A stretch of 64,000 nucleotides of DNA from JALORV01 sp963703945 (GTDB lineage Bacteria; Pseudomonadota; Gammaproteobacteria; Burkholderiales; Burkholderiaceae_F), in contig CAVPGM010000046.1 of assembly GCA_963703945.1 (NCBI GenBank), positions 62,001 to 126,000 of the forward strand. The letters are read 5' to 3'. Position 1 is the first letter of the stretch. Each line of letters starts with the position of its first letter. Positions 25,559 through 32,320 of the stretch are shown in pieces. Below the pieces are notes generated by a model. The model saw only the letters and a program-made list of their open reading frames with translations. It was not told the DNA's origin and did not search any database. The position numbers and the translations under genes were made by a program.

Positions 25559-25779
25559 GCACTGTGATTCGCACGGGCGCCCGGCATGGGGAGGCGGACA
25601 TGGAAACATGGGTGACGTTTTCGATCATCGACCATCGTGCGCCTGTCTATCGCCAAGCGCTTGCTCTGTTCGCCCGATAGCAGACGAATGAGCCGCTGCT
25701 GAGTGGTCGCGGCGTTGCATGTGACAGCCGCCGCCAGTGGCGCACCTCGCTTGCTGGAGCTGCGGCGTATCGTGAACAC

Positions 25780-26055
25780 ATGCCTTTCCACGTCGATTGC
25801 TACGCCGGCTATCGCGGCGAGCAGGAACCCCTAGCCCTCCGGTTCGGCGAACGGCGCGTCGCCGTACGCGCGGTAGTGGACCGGTGGTACTCGCCATCGC
25901 AGCGGTGGTTTAAGGTCGAGACCGAGGGCGGCGACACCTACATCGTCCGCCACGACGAGCCGAGCGGCCAGTGGGAGCTTGCCGCGTACACGAGCCGGGA
26001 GTCGCCCGGCACGGGCCTACGTGGTCCTGCGTCTTCGCGCGACCCGCTGAATTGA
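25780..26055 (+). CDS. Small conserved hypothetical protein
   Basis: 91 residues from the ATG at 25780. The pattern FHVDCYAGYRGEQEPLALRF, then RWFKVETEGGDTYIVRHDEP and GQWELAAY, suggests a compact beta-rich domain that I recall as a small unnamed family of bacterial proteins, about 75-95 residues long. No signal or membrane segment. It stands alone between the hemolysin III gene and the carbonic anhydrase. Confidence 0.7.
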   Translation: MPFHVDCYAGYRGEQEPLALRFGERRVAVRAVVDRWYSPSQRWFKVETEGGDTYIVRHDEPSGQWELAAYTSRESPGTGLRGPASSRDPLN

Positions 26056-26191
26056 GCGCCTATTCTCCGTGCCGTAGCCGCTTCAATTGACGAAGGTCCA
26101 CGCTCGCCACCCGTCTCAATGCGAGGGGCGAATCCGGCCAATTGCAGGCCTGGCTGCCTACGCCCAGAATCGCCCGAAAGCGGACGGGTTC

Positions 26192-26419
26192 GTGAGCATC
26201 CTAGATCTCATTGCTTCGCCAGGCGTCCTAGTCGGGACCGTCGTCGGAGGCATCGCCGCTGTTGCTGTCGGCCGCTTCTTTCCCGAGCACGACCTTGGGT
26301 TTCTGCGAGTGGGTCGCTCTCGCCGCGCGCATGCGCGGGATGTGCATCGGCCCGTTAGCTCCCACTCGGAGCGACCTGAGTTAAATGGACTGCTATGGCG
26401 GCTGTTCCAGTCGCTTTAG
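26192..26419 (+). CDS. Possible small membrane protein, perhaps frameshifted
   Basis: A GTG at 26192 opens SILDLIASPGVLVGTVVGGIAAVAVGRFFPEHDLG, a convincing single membrane segment; downstream the frame becomes arginine/serine-rich and unlike the first half. In another frame the text after EHDLG reads FCEWVALAARMRGMC, so a frameshift near 26300 is possible. No strong ribosome site. Either a decayed gene or a chance hydrophobic frame. Confidence 0.3.
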   Translation: MSILDLIASPGVLVGTVVGGIAAVAVGRFFPEHDLGFLRVGRSRRAHARDVHRPVSSHSERPELNGLLWRLFQSL

Positions 26420-26434
26420 GAAGGCACCGCCGAT

Positions 26435-27298
26435 ATGAAGATAGTGGAAATCGCCTACCGCTACGACGGCACTGAGAGATCGCCGCGCGAGCGGCCAGTG
26501 AACGCCGATGCGGCACGACGCCGGCTGAACACAGGTAGTCGTGCCTTTGCGGATTTGTTCGTTGGGCTCGAGTCCGAGTCGGGAACCTCGCGTCGAGTTG
26601 TCCCGATCGATGCGCGCGATCTTGGCCTCCTGCCGGTTGGCGCCGGAGCTCTCCCGCAGCGACCCTTCGCCGCGGTGCTCGGCTGCGCCGACGCGCGGGT
26701 TCCGATCGAACTGATTTTCAACGAGGGGCCGAACGATCTATTCGTCGTGCGCGTCGCCGGCAACACGCTGGGCGACGACGTTCGGGGCAGCCTGAATTAC
26801 GCGATCGAACATCTCGGCGAGAGTCTCAAGCTGATCGTCGTGCTGGGCCACAGCGCCTGCGGAGCAGTGACGGCCGCGGTCGACGTCTTCCTCGAACCCG
26901 CCGGCTACCTGGCGCTCGCGTCCAAGCACTCGATTCGCTCAATGGTCGACCGGCTGTTGGTCATCGTCGAGGCATCGGCGAGGAGAATGGCCGAGGCGTT
27001 TAGTTCCGACATCGTGCGCCATCCCAATTACCGCGAAGCCTTGATCGAGGTGGCAGTAGTCTCCAACGCGGCGCTGTCGGCGCACGCGCTGAAGTGCGAT
27101 ATCGAAGGGCGCGGTGCGAGTGGCCTGAGTACCGCATACGGCGTTTATCTGCTGACGGAGCGGACGATCTGGGCGCCGCGTCACGGAACGGACGAAGTGA
27201 CGGGCATCGCCATGCCGCCCGACGACGTGGGGGGGTTCACCGAATTCGGCGACGCTGTACTCCGGTCGCGGCGGATCGCCAGCCTGCTCTTGCCTTGA
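26435..27298 (+). CDS. Beta-class carbonic anhydrase
   Basis: 287 residues; AGGAAGG lies about 12 bp before the ATG. Zinc ligands are in the typical order: CADARVPIELIF with Cys-x-Asp-x-Arg, then VLGHSACGAVTAAV with His-x2-Cys, and NTLGDDVRGSLNYAIEHLG between them. The N-terminal ~75 residues are an extension lacking a signal peptide. It interconverts CO2 and bicarbonate. An attC site follows the stop by about 50 bp in the same orientation, so this gene appears to be an integron cassette. Confidence 0.92.
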   Translation: MKIVEIAYRYDGTERSPRERPVNADAARRRLNTGSRAFADLFVGLESESGTSRRVVPIDARDLGLLPVGAGALPQRPFAAVLGCADARVPIELIFNEGPNDLFVVRVAGNTLGDDVRGSLNYAIEHLGESLKLIVVLGHSACGAVTAAVDVFLEPAGYLALASKHSIRSMVDRLLVIVEASARRMAEAFSSDIVRHPNYREALIEVAVVSNAALSAHALKCDIEGRGASGLSTAYGVYLLTERTIWAPRHGTDEVTGIAMPPDDVGGFTEFGDAVLRSRRIASLLLP

Positions 27299-27348
27299 CG
27301 GATCGACCGGTGTCACCCGCAGCCGCTCTGACGCGAATCGAGCATGAC

Positions 27349-27638
27349 GCCCAACCCTTCCATCAAGGGGACGTCCAACATCAGGCTTCGCCTGCTGTCG
27401 GCCGCCCCTCATGTCAAACGTTGAGGCTGTAGAAAAAGTCCCTTCGCGGGATTCCGAGTGAAAAGCGCGTACGAATGAAGAAATACGAGATCGACGTTGA
27501 ATCAAGTTGCGTTCGTCGCGCAGAGGCGTTTCTGACGCGTCCGAATGGCATCGTTCTACCTGAAGAAAGAAATCGCACCACCGGTCGCGGCGACCTCCCT
27601 AGGGCCGTTTGGGTACTCTTTCTACAGCCTCGTTAGGC
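27349..27638 (+). repeat. Integron attC site, split by a MITE
   Basis: R'' GCCCAAC at 27349-27355; the body matches the attC sites at 49613, 52828 and 54015 (CCCTTCCATC, GGGGACGTCC, CTTCGCC, GGCCGCCCCTCATGTCAAAC). The end is interrupted: AAACGTT at 27416-27422, then the 209-bp MITE, then GTTAGGC at 27632-27638. Removing the element and one GTT copy restores a 78-bp attC ending in GTTAGGC. Confidence 0.85.
27423..27631. mobile_element. MITE-like element inserted in the attC crossover site
   Basis: The ends are near-perfect inverted repeats of 17 bp: GAGGCTGTAGAAAAAGT on the left and, inverted, GAGGCTGTAGAAAGAGT on the right. GTT flanks both sides as a 3-bp target duplication. The 209-bp interior has no ORF able to encode a transposase, so it must be moved in trans. 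The terminal GGCTGTAGAAA pattern resembles ends of DDE-type insertion sequences; I cannot name the parent. Confidence 0.85.
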
Positions 27639-27711
27639 CACCGGGCAACTCCGTATAGCCTAGCGACGCGGCTTCCGAGCCGTGCCGTTCAATTCCTGCA
27701 CAGGATGATCG

Positions 27712-27888
27712 ATGACCACAACCGACTCAGTCTTTCGACGCGCGTTATCCAACATGCTGACGGAGATCTTCGACGGCCCGCCGGGGCAGGAGGCGTATCT
27801 GCTCAACCCCGGCGAGCCCGGCCGGCTTCGCGCACCGGAACACGAGTGTCACCGCCGAAATCGGCGAGTGGTTCAGGGGCCTCGGTAG
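27712..27888 (+). pseudogene. Truncated DinB-like gene fragment
   Basis: An ATG at 27712 opens 58 codons. The first ~39 residues (RALSNMLTEIFDGPPGQEAYLL then NPGEPGRL) match the N-terminal pattern I recall from a DinB-superfamily subgroup of about 160-170 residues. After that the sequence turns into unrelated arginine-rich text and ends at 27888, 16 bp inside the end of the convergent gene. It starts about 75 bp after the attC crossover and reads like the head of a cassette gene whose body was replaced by the reverse-strand block that follows. Confidence 0.55.
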
Positions 27889-28733
27889 ATCACCTTGAAT
27901 GCCGTATCGTTGAGCCTCTGTGGTATCGCCAGTGTCGATCCGCTGGAGTCGACCATCGTGGTCGGTGTGCCGTCGGTGAGCAACTTTGTTCCGCCGGTTG
28001 TGAAGGCGACGATCTCGTCGAAGTACACCACGCCGAACCGGGCCAGCGGATCGGGCGGGCCGTTGAATTGGCTGCCGCGACTGATCCCCGCGTTGATTGT
28101 CACGGCCGGCGGGAAACCGGTATCGATCGTGAGGTTCACAGTTTGAGACGTGGTCTCATTTACCAAGCCGTAGAATGCGGTACCGGCGGAGTTGGTCTGC
28201 AGGCACAGCGTGGCGCTGATCGAGTCGCCGGGCCTGACCGGGAGGGCGACTTGCGCCCCGGTGTGGATCCGGACCAGGGTCGTGACGTTCTGGGCGGTAT
28301 CGACCGTCATTTCCACGTGGAGGTCCAGGAAACCGAGGCCGAAGAAGGTACGGAAGTTGTTCGGAAGACTCCCACTCGGGCTGTGGTTCAGGTTCGGGAC
28401 CGTCCAGGTTCCCGATAGCACGGTGATCGGACCGGCACTGTTGAACAGCTCGAACCCGCAAGATTCGAGCGGGAACAGCCCGAAGCCCGCGGCAACGGGC
28501 TTCGTCGGCTTGTCGGCGGGAAGAAGCTTGGGCTTGAGGTGCTTATAACCCTGATAGCGGCGCGCACTCTGCTCCCACAGTGCCGCCAGTGCAGGCTGCG
28601 TTCGAGGATCAGGGCGCTGCGGTAGTCCGTGCCGCGCGAGGTCTTTGGGGGTCGCAGCGAGCGCGTCGAAACCCTTTGGCGGCGGCGGGAAGATCTGCAC
28701 CCCTTTCATTTTGGGAACTGCTTTTCCAGCCAT
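27873..28733 (-). CDS. Protein with a G1-peptidase-like (concanavalin-like) domain, probably non-catalytic
   Basis: 286 residues, ATG at 28733 preceded by CTGAGGAGGGACGATC. The first ~95 residues are a proline-rich leader without a signal peptide. The rest is beta-rich with SGTWTVPNLN, VALPVRPGDSISATLC and FYGLVNETTSQTVNLTID, the pattern of the eqolisin/peptidase G1 sandwich. The catalytic glutamine and glutamate contexts of active G1 peptidases are not apparent, so it may be a binding domain. It is the third gene of a minus-strand set with the two small genes upstream. Family call by fold pattern only. Confidence 0.6.
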   Translation of the reverse strand: MAGKAVPKMKGVQIFPPPPKGFDALAATPKDLARHGLPQRPDPRTQPALAALWEQSARRYQGYKHLKPKLLPADKPTKPVAAGFGLFPLESCGFELFNSAGPITVLSGTWTVPNLNHSPSGSLPNNFRTFFGLGFLDLHVEMTVDTAQNVTTLVRIHTGAQVALPVRPGDSISATLCLQTNSAGTAFYGLVNETTSQTVNLTIDTGFPPAVTINAGISRGSQFNGPPDPLARFGVVYFDEIVAFTTGGTKLLTDGTPTTMVDSSGSTLAIPQRLNDTAFKVIYRGP

Positions 28734-28852
28734 GATCGTCCCTCCTGAGGCTGTTTGAAGATTGTGCGTTCAACAGAACGCCTCAAGCTTGCCGCCTTCG
28801 CAGTGCCCACCCGAATGACTACGGGGCCTCAGACGTACCATCCGCGAGGGAG

Positions 28853-29095
28853 CTATTTCGCTTTCGTGAGCTTGGCCTTTGCGGCCGCCGGTGCCGAGAC
28901 GCGGTACGCCCGCATCAGCGCGCGAGTCTTCTCGACGTCCGAATCGGTCGTCGGGGCCTTAAGCTCGGGGCCGTCGATTTCTGCCACGGACAGGCCGGGG
29001 TCGACGTCCACCATCGCGTCCACTCCCTTCGGCGCGTCGATGGTCACGATCGCATAGATTTTTCCGGCGGCATCGAAGTGAACGTAGGTCTTCAT
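28853..29095 (-). CDS. Small unknown protein, middle gene of reverse-strand set
   Basis: 80 residues with a very good ribosome site (AGGAGG seven bases before the ATG at 29095). The N-terminal half is a beta-type segment (KTYVHFDAAGKIYAIVTIDAPKG), the C terminus helical and lysine/alanine-rich (APAAAKAKLTKAK). No signal or known domain. It is 12 bp after the upstream gene and 119 bp before the G1-like gene on the same strand, so they are probably co-expressed. Confidence 0.65.
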   Translation of the reverse strand: MKTYVHFDAAGKIYAIVTIDAPKGVDAMVDVDPGLSVAEIDGPELKAPTTDSDVEKTRALMRAYRVSAPAAAKAKLTKAK

Positions 29096-29107
29096 GTCGA
29101 CCTCCTG

Positions 29108-29392
29108 TCACGCAGAGACGTAGCTGATCCCGACGCCATAGCCGGGTACCGAAAAGCCGCCCACGTTCCGTACCGTGAAGAGGAGCGTCAACCCGGTCGG
29201 TGTGCCGTCGATTCGCATGTTTTCTACCGCGAGTACGCGGTGGGCCGCGTTGGGGTCTCCGATAACCGGATGCGCCGTTACCGACAACGCGTCACCGTAC
29301 TTGAATCCGACCATCCACCAACCGTGGCTTCCGCCAGGCGGCAGACTGCCGGGCCCCGACCAAGAGAAGAACGCGCGCTTGACAGTCGCCAT
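29108..29392 (-). CDS. Small unknown protein, first gene of reverse-strand set
   Basis: 94 residues from the ATG at 29392; GAGGAGGTTCGAT precedes it, which decides against the ATG at 29416. Glycine- and aromatic-rich beta pattern: FFSWSGPGSLPPGGSHGWWM then LTLLFTVRNVGGFSVPGYGV. No signal peptide. I recognise no family. Its start lies 19 bp from an attC-like element in the opposite orientation. Confidence 0.65.
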   Translation of the reverse strand: MATVKRAFFSWSGPGSLPPGGSHGWWMVGFKYGDALSVTAHPVIGDPNAAHRVLAVENMRIDGTPTGLTLLFTVRNVGGFSVPGYGVGISYVSA

Positions 29393-29410
29393 ATCGAACC
29401 TCCTCAACGA

Positions 29411-29473
29411 CGCCAACCCTCCGAATAGCGCGATTCAGATTACGCCAAATCGCCGTCGTCGGGAACGTTAGGC
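29411..29473 (+). repeat. Degenerate attC-like site
   Basis: CGCCAAC at 29411-29417 and GTTAGGC at 29467-29473, 63 bp apart, extended by flanking GA and GTC so that GACGCC pairs with GGCGTC. The first position of R'' is C rather than purine and the inner part pairs poorly. It lies 2 kb after the split attC in the same orientation and may mark the right boundary of this cassette remnant region. Confidence 0.5.
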
Positions 29474-29887
29474 GTCAAGTATTCCTGTCGCCACCTGTCG
29501 CAGTTCAGCATCGAGTGGAGGTTTGACGTGCCCACATTCTCCGACCCAACCATCAATGACATCTTCCACCGTGGAAGGAATGGGTCGACAAGGTCACCAA
29601 GATGTTCAGCTATGCCCGGACGTGACAGGCCGTACGCACCGGCACACCTCTCTGGAACTGGTCTAGCGATGAAATCAAGTCGAACAAGGTACTTGGAACC
29701 ATGGCCGTTCAACATATATCAGTCAGCCCTCTCGGCACTACCCGGCCTACTAGCGGGTATCGCACTTGTCGTTCATAGGAATTGAGGTCGACGCGAAGTT
29801 GACGTCTGAAGATCGGCCTGAGTCGGCCACGACCGGACGTTTCGAAAGAGTTGAGAAATCGACTGTTAGCGGACACGCTACTTTGCC
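29474..29887. other. Gene-free stretch
   Basis: About 410 bp with reduced G+C. The open frames here have no ribosome sites, no coding bias and no recognisable protein pattern. I see no repeat or hairpin worth naming. Confidence 0.5.
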
Positions 29888-30067
29888 TCAGTCGACATCG
29901 ACCACGTCCGCCTTCTGCGCGTTCTCCATCACCGACTCTATGCCAACGTAGACGCCGCCGCCGGCTGCATACATCTGGCTCTGGCCAATGATTTCGCCAT
30001 TTTTTGCGATCAGCACGAAGTACTTCTTGCCGTTCCTGGCAGTGCGCACTTCAGAATGTCGGCGCAC
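29888..30067 (-). CDS. YegP-like (DUF1508) small protein
   Basis: 59 residues from a GTG at 30067 (a second GTG lies at 30049). The stretch NGKKYFVLIAKNGEIIGQSQ, then MYAAGGGVYVGIESVMENAQ and KADVVDVD, is the UPF0339/YegP single-repeat pattern (F-L-A-NGE-I-S-Y, G-I-SV-NA). No Shine-Dalgarno is visible before either GTG, so this may be a remnant of a two-repeat protein or weakly expressed. It is divergent from the PEP-CTERM gene. Confidence 0.55.
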   Translation of the reverse strand: MRRHSEVRTARNGKKYFVLIAKNGEIIGQSQMYAAGGGVYVGIESVMENAQKADVVDVD

Positions 30068-30152
30068 TTTACATACATATGGACTAGTGAAGGCTTGCGC
30101 CGGGGAGGCTAGTCTCCCACCAGCGATTGGCTGACTTGTTAAGGAAATGGCG

Positions 30153-30830
30153 ATGTCGAGACGAAGAATTGCATTTGGCGCCGCGCTGGGAGCCGCCAGC
30201 TATCTCCTGATTGGAGCCGCTTCAGCCGCGCCGGTCACGTGGACAGACTGGACGCGCATCTCAACCTCAGCGGCAAGCGGCAACATGGGAGGCGTGACCG
30301 TCACCGTGAGCGCTACGAGCGGCTCCATGGATGGCCCTTCGCAGACCGCCTGTGGAACGAACTGGTGGACTCAGCCCGATCCGTCCAACCCGGCCTATAC
30401 CGGTGGCAGTGTGAGCAATGCGCCGACCGCTTGCGAGCAGGTCGGTCTCAACTCACCGGTGTCGATTACCGTGTCGTTTTCGTCTGCGATCAGCGATCTG
30501 TACATGGCACTGTTGAGCGTCGGGCAGCCGAACTACACAGTGACCTACGATTTCGACACGGCGTTCACGATCGACAGCGAGGGCCGAGGCTTTTGGGGAG
30601 ATGGCACGTACGCTCAAGGCACAGGCGACACGCTTGCGATGCGTGAGTTTCATGGCGTGCTGGCGTTCGCCGGTCCGGTTTCGTCGCTCAGTTTCACGAC
30701 CACGCCAAACGAGTACTGGCACGCTTTCACCTTCGGCACGCTCGCGGCGACGGTTCCCGAACCGGGCACGTTGGCGCTTCTTGGCCTTGGCCTCGTTGGT
30801 CTCAGTTTTGCGCGTCGCCCCAGACAGTAG
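30153..30830 (+). CDS. PEP-CTERM sorting-domain protein
   Basis: 225 residues from the ATG at 30153, which has better spacing to AAGGA than the ATG at 30147. A signal peptide (AFGAALGAASYLLIGAASAA) opens the protein; a serine/threonine-rich beta domain follows; the C terminus is VPEPGTLALLGLGLVGLSFA followed by RRPRQ, the textbook PEP motif, membrane helix and basic tail. Such proteins are exported and processed by exosortase for the cell surface or matrix. No exosortase gene is in the window. A terminator follows 21 bp after the stop. Confidence 0.92.
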   Translation: MSRRRIAFGAALGAASYLLIGAASAAPVTWTDWTRISTSAASGNMGGVTVTVSATSGSMDGPSQTACGTNWWTQPDPSNPAYTGGSVSNAPTACEQVGLNSPVSITVSFSSAISDLYMALLSVGQPNYTVTYDFDTAFTIDSEGRGFWGDGTYAQGTGDTLAMREFHGVLAFAGPVSSLSFTTTPNEYWHAFTFGTLAATVPEPGTLALLGLGLVGLSFARRPRQ

Positions 30831-30851
30831 TCGCGCCGCCTTGCTGAAGCG

Positions 30852-30883
30852 AACCCGCACGCGTGGCGGGTTTTGCTTCTTTT
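30852..30883 (+). terminator. Rho-independent terminator after the PEP-CTERM gene
   Basis: AACCCGC (30852-30858) pairs with GCGGGTT (30866-30872) across a 7-base loop, followed by a T-rich run TTTGCTTCTTTT. Confidence 0.75.
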
Positions 30884-31135
30884 GGCGCGCCTATCGTTGC
30901 TTCTGATCAGAGAATCGGCCCGCCGTAGCTGGGTTGCCGTCCTCGGCCAAAGCCGGTTTTGACGTAAGTCGTCGTGATTTGCTCGGGCGTTGTACTAGAC
31001 CTGCGCGCCGCGTCGACGGGCAGACTTCGGCCACAAACGGACGTTCGCGAGTTCCCCCGCTCTCTCAAAGAGCGGACCATCGTCGGCTCGATATGGCGCG
31101 CCGCGCTGATGGGGGCACGAGCCATCCCAACGCTA

Positions 31136-31164
31136 GATCGCGCAGCGGATTTCGCTGCGCGATC
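31136..31164 (-). terminator. Perfect 12-bp hairpin, possible terminator
   Basis: GATCGCGCAGCG (31136-31147), a 5-base loop, then CGCTGCGCGATC (31153-31164). It sits 10 bp after the stop of the small minus-strand gene. There is no strong T-run on either side, so termination is uncertain. The rest of 30884-31135 holds no supported gene. Confidence 0.45.
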
Positions 31165-31174
31165 ATGTCTTTCG

Positions 31175-31345
31175 TCAACGTCGTGCTTCCGTTGAACTCT
31201 TCGCGGCCAACTCCATTGGCTTGATGAGCGCCGCGAGCTTCGCCGCCCGGTCGCTGTCGGCCAGCGATGCCACGGCAGTGAAGAGGGCCAGCGTTGTCAC
31301 GCCGGCGGCGACCGCCGCGACGACTTTCTGTTTCATCTGAGTCAT
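31175..31345 (-). CDS. Small exported or membrane-anchored protein
   Basis: 56 residues from the ATG at 31345, with GGAAGGTACCAAG upstream. MTQMKQKVVAAVAAGVTTLA then LFTAVASLADSDR is a clear signal peptide or anchor; the short remainder is AKLAALIKPMELAAKSSTEARR. No family recognised. It follows the Sel1-repeat gene by 68 bp on the same strand and precedes a strong hairpin, so the two may be co-transcribed. Confidence 0.6.
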   Translation of the reverse strand: MTQMKQKVVAAVAAGVTTLALFTAVASLADSDRAAKLAALIKPMELAAKSSTEARR

Positions 31346-31413
31346 CTTGGTACCTTCCGTTTCCCTCGCTTGGACGTATGTCCGTGCGTTCCGGAATAGG
31401 TGGTGGTCCGTGT

Positions 31414-32139
31414 TTAGGTCGCTCGCAACCGTTGATGTACTTCGCGCGCCTTGATGTTGGCGACGGGGTCGCCGCGCGCTGCGGCCTGCGCGTACCAGAA
31501 CAGGGCGCGTTCCAGATCGCGCGGTACGCCACTTCCTTGCTCATACATGCTGGCGATGACGTAGCACGCGCCGCCGTCGCCCTGGGCCGCGGCGAGCTCG
31601 TACCACTTCGCCGCTTCCTTGTAGTCCTGTGCCGCGCCCCGGCCCAGGAAGTACTGCGTGGCGAGGGCGACTTGTGCATCGCGCCAACCGCGTTCAGCCG
31701 CCTCGCGGTACCAAGCAGTGGCCTGAGTCATCGACTTGGCGACGTGCTCGCCACGTTCATGAAACCCCGCCAGTACGTACTGCGCGCGCGGTAATCCACC
31801 CTCTGCGGCTTTGCGCAGCCACGCGATACCCTCCTGCGGGCGCGGGGCGGTGCCCAGCCCGTGGACCAGCATGACTGCGAGGTTGAACTGCCCCAACGCA
31901 TCGTTGCGTTCGGCAGCCTTGCGATAGTGAATGAGGGCGCTCGCGTACTCGCTAGCGCTGTATGCGGCCCATCCGCGCTCTGAATCGGGGTCGGCGACCC
32001 GTTCGTTTCGCGGCGATTCGCCGGCAGTCGCCCCCAGCAGGAGAGAGAGGATTGCGAGCCCGACTGCGCGGCGGCAGACGGAAATGCGCGATAGAGACTG
32101 CATTGAAGAAGCGGTGCCCCTAGCGATGGAGATATTCAT
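31414..32139 (-). CDS. Exported Sel1-like repeat (TPR-like) protein
   Basis: 241 residues from the ATG at 32139, preceded by CAGGAGCACGTC. The N-terminal signal region (RRAVGLAILSLLLGATAGES) is followed by five Sel1 repeats of ~36 residues, with marks such as AQYVLAGFHERG, AQVALATQYFLGRGAAQDYK and ACYVIASMYEQGSGVPRDLE. These alpha-solenoids mediate protein-protein contact, often at the envelope. The gene is divergent from a CadC-like regulator 181 bp away, which may control it. Confidence 0.85.
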   Translation of the reverse strand: MNISIARGTASSMQSLSRISVCRRAVGLAILSLLLGATAGESPRNERVADPDSERGWAAYSASEYASALIHYRKAAERNDALGQFNLAVMLVHGLGTAPRPQEGIAWLRKAAEGGLPRAQYVLAGFHERGEHVAKSMTQATAWYREAAERGWRDAQVALATQYFLGRGAAQDYKEAAKWYELAAAQGDGGACYVIASMYEQGSGVPRDLERALFWYAQAAARGDPVANIKAREVHQRLRAT

Positions 32140-32320
32140 GACGTGCTCCTGCGCCTGACTGTCGATGTCCCGCCGTTCCGGGAGGGGCACAGAGTGATGC
32201 CAACGGGCTCGGAAGTCCCGATCGATTGCCGAATCTGGAACGAAAGAAGTACGATTTCTTCATGTGCGGCAGTGCGCCGCACTGCGCCACGGGTTCCGAT
32301 CAGCGACTCAGCGAGGCGGA

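Noticed and set aside
27609..28418. 269-codon plus frame across the split attC and the G1-like gene
   Set aside because: It runs antisense to the G1-like gene, which has a strong ribosome site and a protein-like pattern.
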